From NCBI GenBank assembly GCA_014084085.1, contig NPFB01000067.1:117207-165084 (forward strand): a stretch of DNA of 47,878 nt. Reading direction: 5' to 3'. Below, in pieces: positions 44,205-47,878 of the stretch. The stretch's first letter is position 1, and each line of letters opens with the position of its first letter. The notes below the pieces were generated by a model. That model did no database searches and was not told where the DNA came from. It saw only the letters and a program-made list of their open reading frames with translations. This stretch comes from Hondaea fermentalgiana (taxonomy: Eukaryota; Sar; Bigyra; Thraustochytrida; Thraustochytriidae). Made by a program: the position numbers and the translations under genes.

Positions 44205-45962
44205 ATGCCATGCACGCCATGCCATGCCGTGCGAGCGATGCTCGTCGGCGCGTCACAGCGGGGCGACGTGGAGGACGAGCAGCCTGCGAGGCCCGCGCAA
44301 GAGGAGACTCTGCTCGCGCCGGCGGCGGCGACCGCGGCGGGAGACGGGGCGGTCGCGCGTCCGAGAAAGTGGGTCGTCGAAGATCTCGTGGACCGCGGCC
44401 AGCTGACTTGGCGCGGCGGGGCGGCCTGCGAGCAGCAGCAGCTGCAGCAGCAGCGAGGCGAGGCTGACTCGCAGAGTCGGGCAGGTGGAGAGAGACGCAG
44501 AGAGCCAAAGACGATTCCTTGGCGACGAGGCGAGAGCGAGAGCGAGAGCGAGAGCGAGAGCGAGATGGCGTCCCGCGAGGAGGGCGATGGGCAGCCCGCG
44601 CGGACAGCCGCTGGCCAGGAGGACCCTGCGTCGAGCGAGACCCGTCTCGGCGCAGGGCGAGCCGGCGGAAGCCACTTTGGAGATCTCATGGGCGCCGGCC
44701 TCCTGCCCTTGGACGGCGGCGACGCTGACGCCAACCTTGACGCGCACGACGCAGACGAGGTCGCCAAGAAGATAGAGCACGCAGACCTTGATGCGACAGC
44801 GGATGCACGCGCAACGCCGGCCACAGAACCTCGATACAAGGGCCTGAACCGCGCGTGCGCGTCGCAGAGATTTGGGGCAGGGTCGCCTTTCTTGCCTGCT
44901 CGCGTGGGCAAAGACCTCTCGCCCCTGGAGCGCATCCTCGCAACAGCCAACGGGAATCTGCAGCGCATCGTGAGTAGTTGGTGCAACCGCAGCGTGCGTG
45001 TCCAAGTCGTCCGTAACGAAATTAATGAGGCCGCGTCCACGGACACCAAGGTGGTCTACGACCGGTGCGTGGAGCTCTGGTGCGAGGACAGCAAGTTTGG
45101 CATGGCAGATAGCATTGTCACGATCGAGAGCCCAAAGCTAATGGAAGCCGTGAGCTCAGGTCGCGTTGGCATCGGACAGCTGTTTCGTCAGTTTGACATG
45201 CTTCCTGCCTTTGAGCTCTTGTCTGTCGTTGCGCCCGACAACAACGAGATCGATCGCGTCTATCGCTTGTCTGCTGTGGGAATTATGTGCGAGATTCACG
45301 AGCTCCTCGACGCAAGCATGCTGCCCTCCCCGCCAGTGCCTACGTCCGTCGATGTCGGGGCCGTCAACGCCGCCTCTTCGAAGGCGGCAAATCCAGGAGC
45401 CTCTGATCCGGCTTCGGCAGGGCAACAGGATTCCTCCAATGTACCAAATCACTATGGAGATCTCATGGCTGGCACGGCCACTTCAGTAAATATTCACGAC
45501 GGTCAATTTCGGCCTTTTGAGCGAGTGCTTCTCACAGCAAATGGCAATGTACAGCGGCTTCTCTCGAGCTTTTTGGACGAGCCCATTCGCGTGCACGTCA
45601 TGGAGACCGGTGCGCCGGTCGCTGCGCCCGAGGCAGGCTTCATTGCGAGTTTTAATCGTCACGCGCAACTTCGCAGCGGCCGAGGAGACCTTTTGTGTGA
45701 TGCAAAAAGTCTTGTGCGGGTTCGCTCTCAGGAGCTCGCAGCCAAGGTCGAATCGGGTTTGCGCGACATTGGTGCTGTCTTCGGTACATCGGGGTCCGAA
45801 GACGCACAAATGCCGCACTTTGAGCTCGTTGCCACGCAGCGCCTCGATGGCAGCGAGGGCTACTCGTTGAGCCGCACGTACGAGCTAAGTACGGCCGACG
45901 CAAGCGTGATCGTGGTGGAGCAATTCCAGGAAAGCCTTTTCGAGAACGACAAATTCATGTAG
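44205..45962 (+). CDS. Tandem chorismate-lyase-fold protein (UbiC/DUF98-like, two copies)
   Basis: 585 residues from ATG 44205; a second good start at 44565 (MASREEGD) would give 465. After a Gln-, Arg- and Ser/Glu-rich N-terminus come two related domains. Domain 1 (about 238-370) has LERILATANGNLQRIVSS, VRVQVVRN, YDRCVELWCED, VGIGQLFRQ and GIMCEIHELL. Domain 2 (about 445-580) has FERVLLTANGNVQRLLSS, IRVHVMETG, FNRHAQLR, IGAVFGTSG and VIVVEQFQ. The order matches UbiC/DUF98: the L-L-x-x-D-G-x-x-T-x-x-L start, R-x-x-x-L strand, (I/L)G-x-x-(L/F) and a final TE-like strand. The positions of the E. coli active-site Arg76 and Glu155 appear as R287/E366 and R485/E572. UbiC makes 4-hydroxybenzoate and pyruvate from chorismate. 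Both domains are preceded by H(F/Y)GDLM. Activity is untested. Confidence 0.7.
   Translation: MPCTPCHAVRAMLVGASQRGDVEDEQPARPAQEETLLAPAAATAAGDGAVARPRKWVVEDLVDRGQLTWRGGAACEQQQLQQQRGEADSQSRAGGERRREPKTIPWRRGESESESESESEMASREEGDGQPARTAAGQEDPASSETRLGAGRAGGSHFGDLMGAGLLPLDGGDADANLDAHDADEVAKKIEHADLDATADARATPATEPRYKGLNRACASQRFGAGSPFLPARVGKDLSPLERILATANGNLQRIVSSWCNRSVRVQVVRNEINEAASTDTKVVYDRCVELWCEDSKFGMADSIVTIESPKLMEAVSSGRVGIGQLFRQFDMLPAFELLSVVAPDNNEIDRVYRLSAVGIMCEIHELLDASMLPSPPVPTSVDVGAVNAASSKAANPGASDPASAGQQDSSNVPNHYGDLMAGTATSVNIHDGQFRPFERVLLTANGNVQRLLSSFLDEPIRVHVMETGAPVAAPEAGFIASFNRHAQLRSGRGDLLCDAKSLVRVRSQELAAKVESGLRDIGAVFGTSGSEDAQMPHFELVATQRLDGSEGYSLSRTYELSTADASVIVVEQFQESLFENDKFM
44530..44564 (+). repeat. 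GAGAGC hexamer repeat
   Basis: About six GAGAGC units encoding alternating Ser-Glu if translated from 44205, or lying in the leader if translation starts at ATG 44565 directly after it. Confidence 0.85.
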
Positions 45963-46505
45963 ATGAGACTGAGAACCGTCGACCATTTTGATATCATTGA
46001 CAAAAAAACAAAATAGGCCTATGACTTTCTTGATCTTCTTCCTGTAGATTGAGCTAAGAACCGTCGCTTGTTTTGACTTGACATCCAGGCCATTGATGAT
46101 TTTTCTTGAGTTTCTTCTTTTCTCCGCGACACGTTTCGTTGTTTTGAGACATAAAATGGAAGCGTCCTCGAGGTGTGAAACGAAGAATGAAAAGAAGAAC
46201 AACAATGATATTCAATTTGATAAAAGGATGAGAAAAGGAGCTGGGCCGAGTAACAGTTTTCTTTTCGCCTAGACAAAGATCTTGTTTGCTCAGCTCCCAG
46301 CTATATTCAACGGCAAAGAAGAACTGTGATTGCCGCAGGTGCGTGAGCATTGCTGCATGTCTGCGAGCGTGAACGTGTGTATGTATAATGTGAGTGTGTG
46401 TGCGCGCGCGTCACCGCACAAGCGGGACAAAGCGGGACAAAGCGAAATAAAGCGGGAAAGGTACACAAACTGTGCACGCCGGAAGACGCCAATTTGACAG
46501 ACCTT
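45963..46505. other. Tail-to-tail spacer with duplicated stop-codon region and AGCGGGACAA array
   Basis: Between the convergent chorismate-lyase-like and RING genes. It is AT-rich. An imperfect copy of the first gene's stop region (45959-46001) lies at 46044-46088. A TGTGTGTGCGCGCG stretch (about 46393-46410) and a 10-bp array (46421-46460) follow. Short open frames here are not convincing. Confidence 0.55.
46421..46460. repeat. AGCGGGACAA decamer array
   Basis: Four 10-base units: two exact, one AGCGAAATAA and one AGCGGGAAAG, in the 3' flank of the RING gene. Confidence 0.85.
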
Positions 46506-47582
46506 TTATGGAAATCGTGACGAACCGTCTTCCCCAGAAGAACGACGAAAACTCGAGAAGATACCGCCGCCATGTCGGGTGCCAGTCCTGGTGCCAGCGC
46601 CAGTTCCGGAAGCGCTGCTGGCACCAGTGCCATTGCCACGGCTCCTATTCCTTCGAGAGGGTCCGCGACCCATTCTTGACAAACTGCGACGTCTGAGAGA
46701 GAAATGAGGAAGGGATACTCTGCGTCGACCTGAATCGTCGCCCCTCCGCTGCTGTCGAGAAGAGCTTGTGCTAGCCGTCGAGTCATCCTCCTCGTCGTCC
46801 GCCGTGGGCAGCTCGTGGCGGCAGGTTGGACACGTGTTATTGGCTTCCAGCCACGGTTTAATACATGCATCGTGAAAACGGTGTTTGCACGGAAGCTCGA
46901 CGTATTCAGAACCCATTTCGAATTCTTCCTGGCAAACGACGCACTCGCCTTCGCCCGTCTCGAGATCTTCGGGCGTTAACCTTTTGCGTGGCATGGCATC
47001 GATTGCAGACTTGGCCGTCGGCGTGGGGCCACCAGCGCCACCAGCGTTGAATAGATTTTGCAAAAGTGCCTCAAACTGACTTTCGCCGTTGGCGTAGTCG
47101 CCTGCGTTTCCCATGCCTCCGAAAAGTTGCGCGAAAAGGGGAGGAGGAGGGCGTTGTTGGCGGGCCGGCATGCCACGACGAACCGGAGGCGTCGCGGATT
47201 CGCGCTCCTCCGCAATGCTTTCGAACAAGCTTCTAAAGACACCCTGCAAAAAGACGTCTGCAGGCGAGGCTTCGAGTTCTCGTGGCTGGCCAAGGCGGCG
47301 ATAGCGACGATTTACGTGGTCCTCGTTCCCCATCTCAACATCGGCGTCCTCATCCTCGTCCATGTCATCGCCATCCGAAGCATCATCCTCTCCGTCCAGC
47401 TCGTCGCCAAAAATTCTGCGCAGACCCTGCGCGCGAGGGCCTAGCTCCTCCACGAAGGCGCCATTGCAGTTCTGGCACGCGACCTCGCCCGAGCTCTCGT
47501 CGCGAGATACATCGACGACCAGCATGCACTGGTGGCAGAAATACGAGGGCGACCTCTGCACGATGCCAAATCGGTGGCTCAT
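46506..47582 (-). CDS. RING-H2 E3 ubiquitin ligase, RNF126/RNF115-like
   Basis: 358 residues. An N-terminal CxxC...CxxC zinc finger (C16, C19, C36, C39; SYFCHQCMLVV and VACQNCNGAFVEEL) matches the zinc ribbon of RNF126/RNF115, which there binds ubiquitin or client proteins. An acidic Asp/Glu-rich region and a middle region (FLQGVFRSLFESI, PPPPLFAQLFGGM) follow. The RING-H2 domain (about 212-255) has CVVCQEEF, LPCKHRFHDACIKPWL and NTCPTCRHEL, with all eight zinc ligands present. The tail is Ser-, Arg- and Gly-rich. In animals this class works in quality control of mislocalised proteins with BAG6. I chose ATG 47582 because the upstream in-frame extension reaches only a TTG. It is intronless. 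Confidence 0.92.
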   Translation of the reverse strand: MSHRFGIVQRSPSYFCHQCMLVVDVSRDESSGEVACQNCNGAFVEELGPRAQGLRRIFGDELDGEDDASDGDDMDEDEDADVEMGNEDHVNRRYRRLGQPRELEASPADVFLQGVFRSLFESIAEERESATPPVRRGMPARQQRPPPPLFAQLFGGMGNAGDYANGESQFEALLQNLFNAGGAGGPTPTAKSAIDAMPRKRLTPEDLETGEGECVVCQEEFEMGSEYVELPCKHRFHDACIKPWLEANNTCPTCRHELPTADDEEDDSTASTSSSRQQRRGDDSGRRRVSLPHFSLRRRSLSRMGRGPSRRNRSRGNGTGASSASGTGAGTRTGTRHGGGIFSSFRRSSGEDGSSRFP

Positions 47583-47878
47583 CGTCGTCGTGCGCGTCGT
47601 CGCGACGCCGAGCCTCGCTTCGTCCTGACTCCCTCTTGGCTGCACGCCTTTCCCGCGTCGCGCGAAAGAGGTATCGGAGTCCGAACCTATGCCACTCTCG
47701 CTCGGTCCTGGACTATACAACTAGGATAGCCTACAACGAGACGATTGAAGAGGGTCTTGGAGAAAAAGAGGAAGAAGGAAAAGAAAGAAAGAAAGAAAGG
47801 CCTGCGTCCCAGCGAGGGCGCGTCCTCCCCGCCTCAGACGCGCGGACTCTGCGGCCCCCGCGTCTCCCCTCCCGCTCG
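47583..47878. promoter_or_regulatory. Upstream region of the RING E3 gene
   Basis: Runs to the window edge. A GAAA purine repeat (about 47765-47800) lies about 190 bases upstream of the ATG. No gene is seen. Confidence 0.45.

Noticed and set aside
43537..45049. Long minus-strand frames running across the four-helix and lyase-like genes
   Set aside because: GC-driven frames with Arg/Ser/Pro-rich translations. The sense proteins have clear helices and domains.

Overview
The window looks like a gene-dense, GC-rich, intron-poor nuclear scaffold from a microbial eukaryote. Sixteen protein-coding genes are supported. Nearly all are single uninterrupted reading frames that start at an ATG and sit on alternating strands with short spacers full of simple repeats. 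The eukaryotic gene content is clear: multidomain acetyl-CoA carboxylase, a Pol III subunit, DRG2 GTPase, PP4 catalytic subunit, a Slo-type K+ channel and a RING E3. The extracellular repeat style of the 1199-residue protein and the compact, intron-poor layout suggest a stramenopile, most likely a thraustochytrid (Labyrinthulomycetes). That placement is inference; no rRNA or organelle marker is present to prove it.

Layout. 1-1540: repeat-rich leader. 1541-8599 (+): acetyl-CoA carboxylase with very strong codon bias. 10165-11646 (+): Pho80/U-type cyclin with a low-complexity N-terminus. 12195-15794 (+): large N-glycosylated surface protein with four degenerate repeats and C-terminal membrane helices. 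16021-19983 (-): Slo/BK-like K+ channel with two RCK domains. 20701-25185 (+): EF-hand / coiled-coil / 19-LRR protein. 25794-27824 (+): RNA polymerase III subunit RPC5. 27808-30783 (-): long acidic repeat region fused to a divergent class II photolyase-like domain that lacks its C-terminal end; it overlaps RPC5 tail to tail. 31226-32452 (-): DRG2. 33376-36123 (+): helical-repeat protein of unknown function. 36406-37329 (-): PP4 catalytic subunit. 37592-37691: 100-N assembly gap. 38264-38812 (+): small multi-pass membrane protein. 38854-40998 (-): polytopic membrane protein with a charged tail. 41957-42853 (+): mitochondrial FAM210/DUF1279-like protein with 11-residue repeats. 43164-43865 (-): four-helix membrane protein. 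44205-45962 (+): tandem chorismate-lyase-fold protein. 46506-47582 (-): RNF126/115-like RING E3.

The genes do not form a pathway or operon. They are neighbours in a compact genome, with several head-to-head pairs sharing upstream regions and several tail-to-tail pairs. The least expected items are the duplicated chorismate-lyase-like protein, the truncated photolyase-like protein with its acidic repeat extension and unresolved 5' end, the FAM210 protein with LEA-like repeats, and a nested perfect inverted repeat upstream of RPC5. No rRNA, tRNA, CRISPR array or intact mobile element was found.
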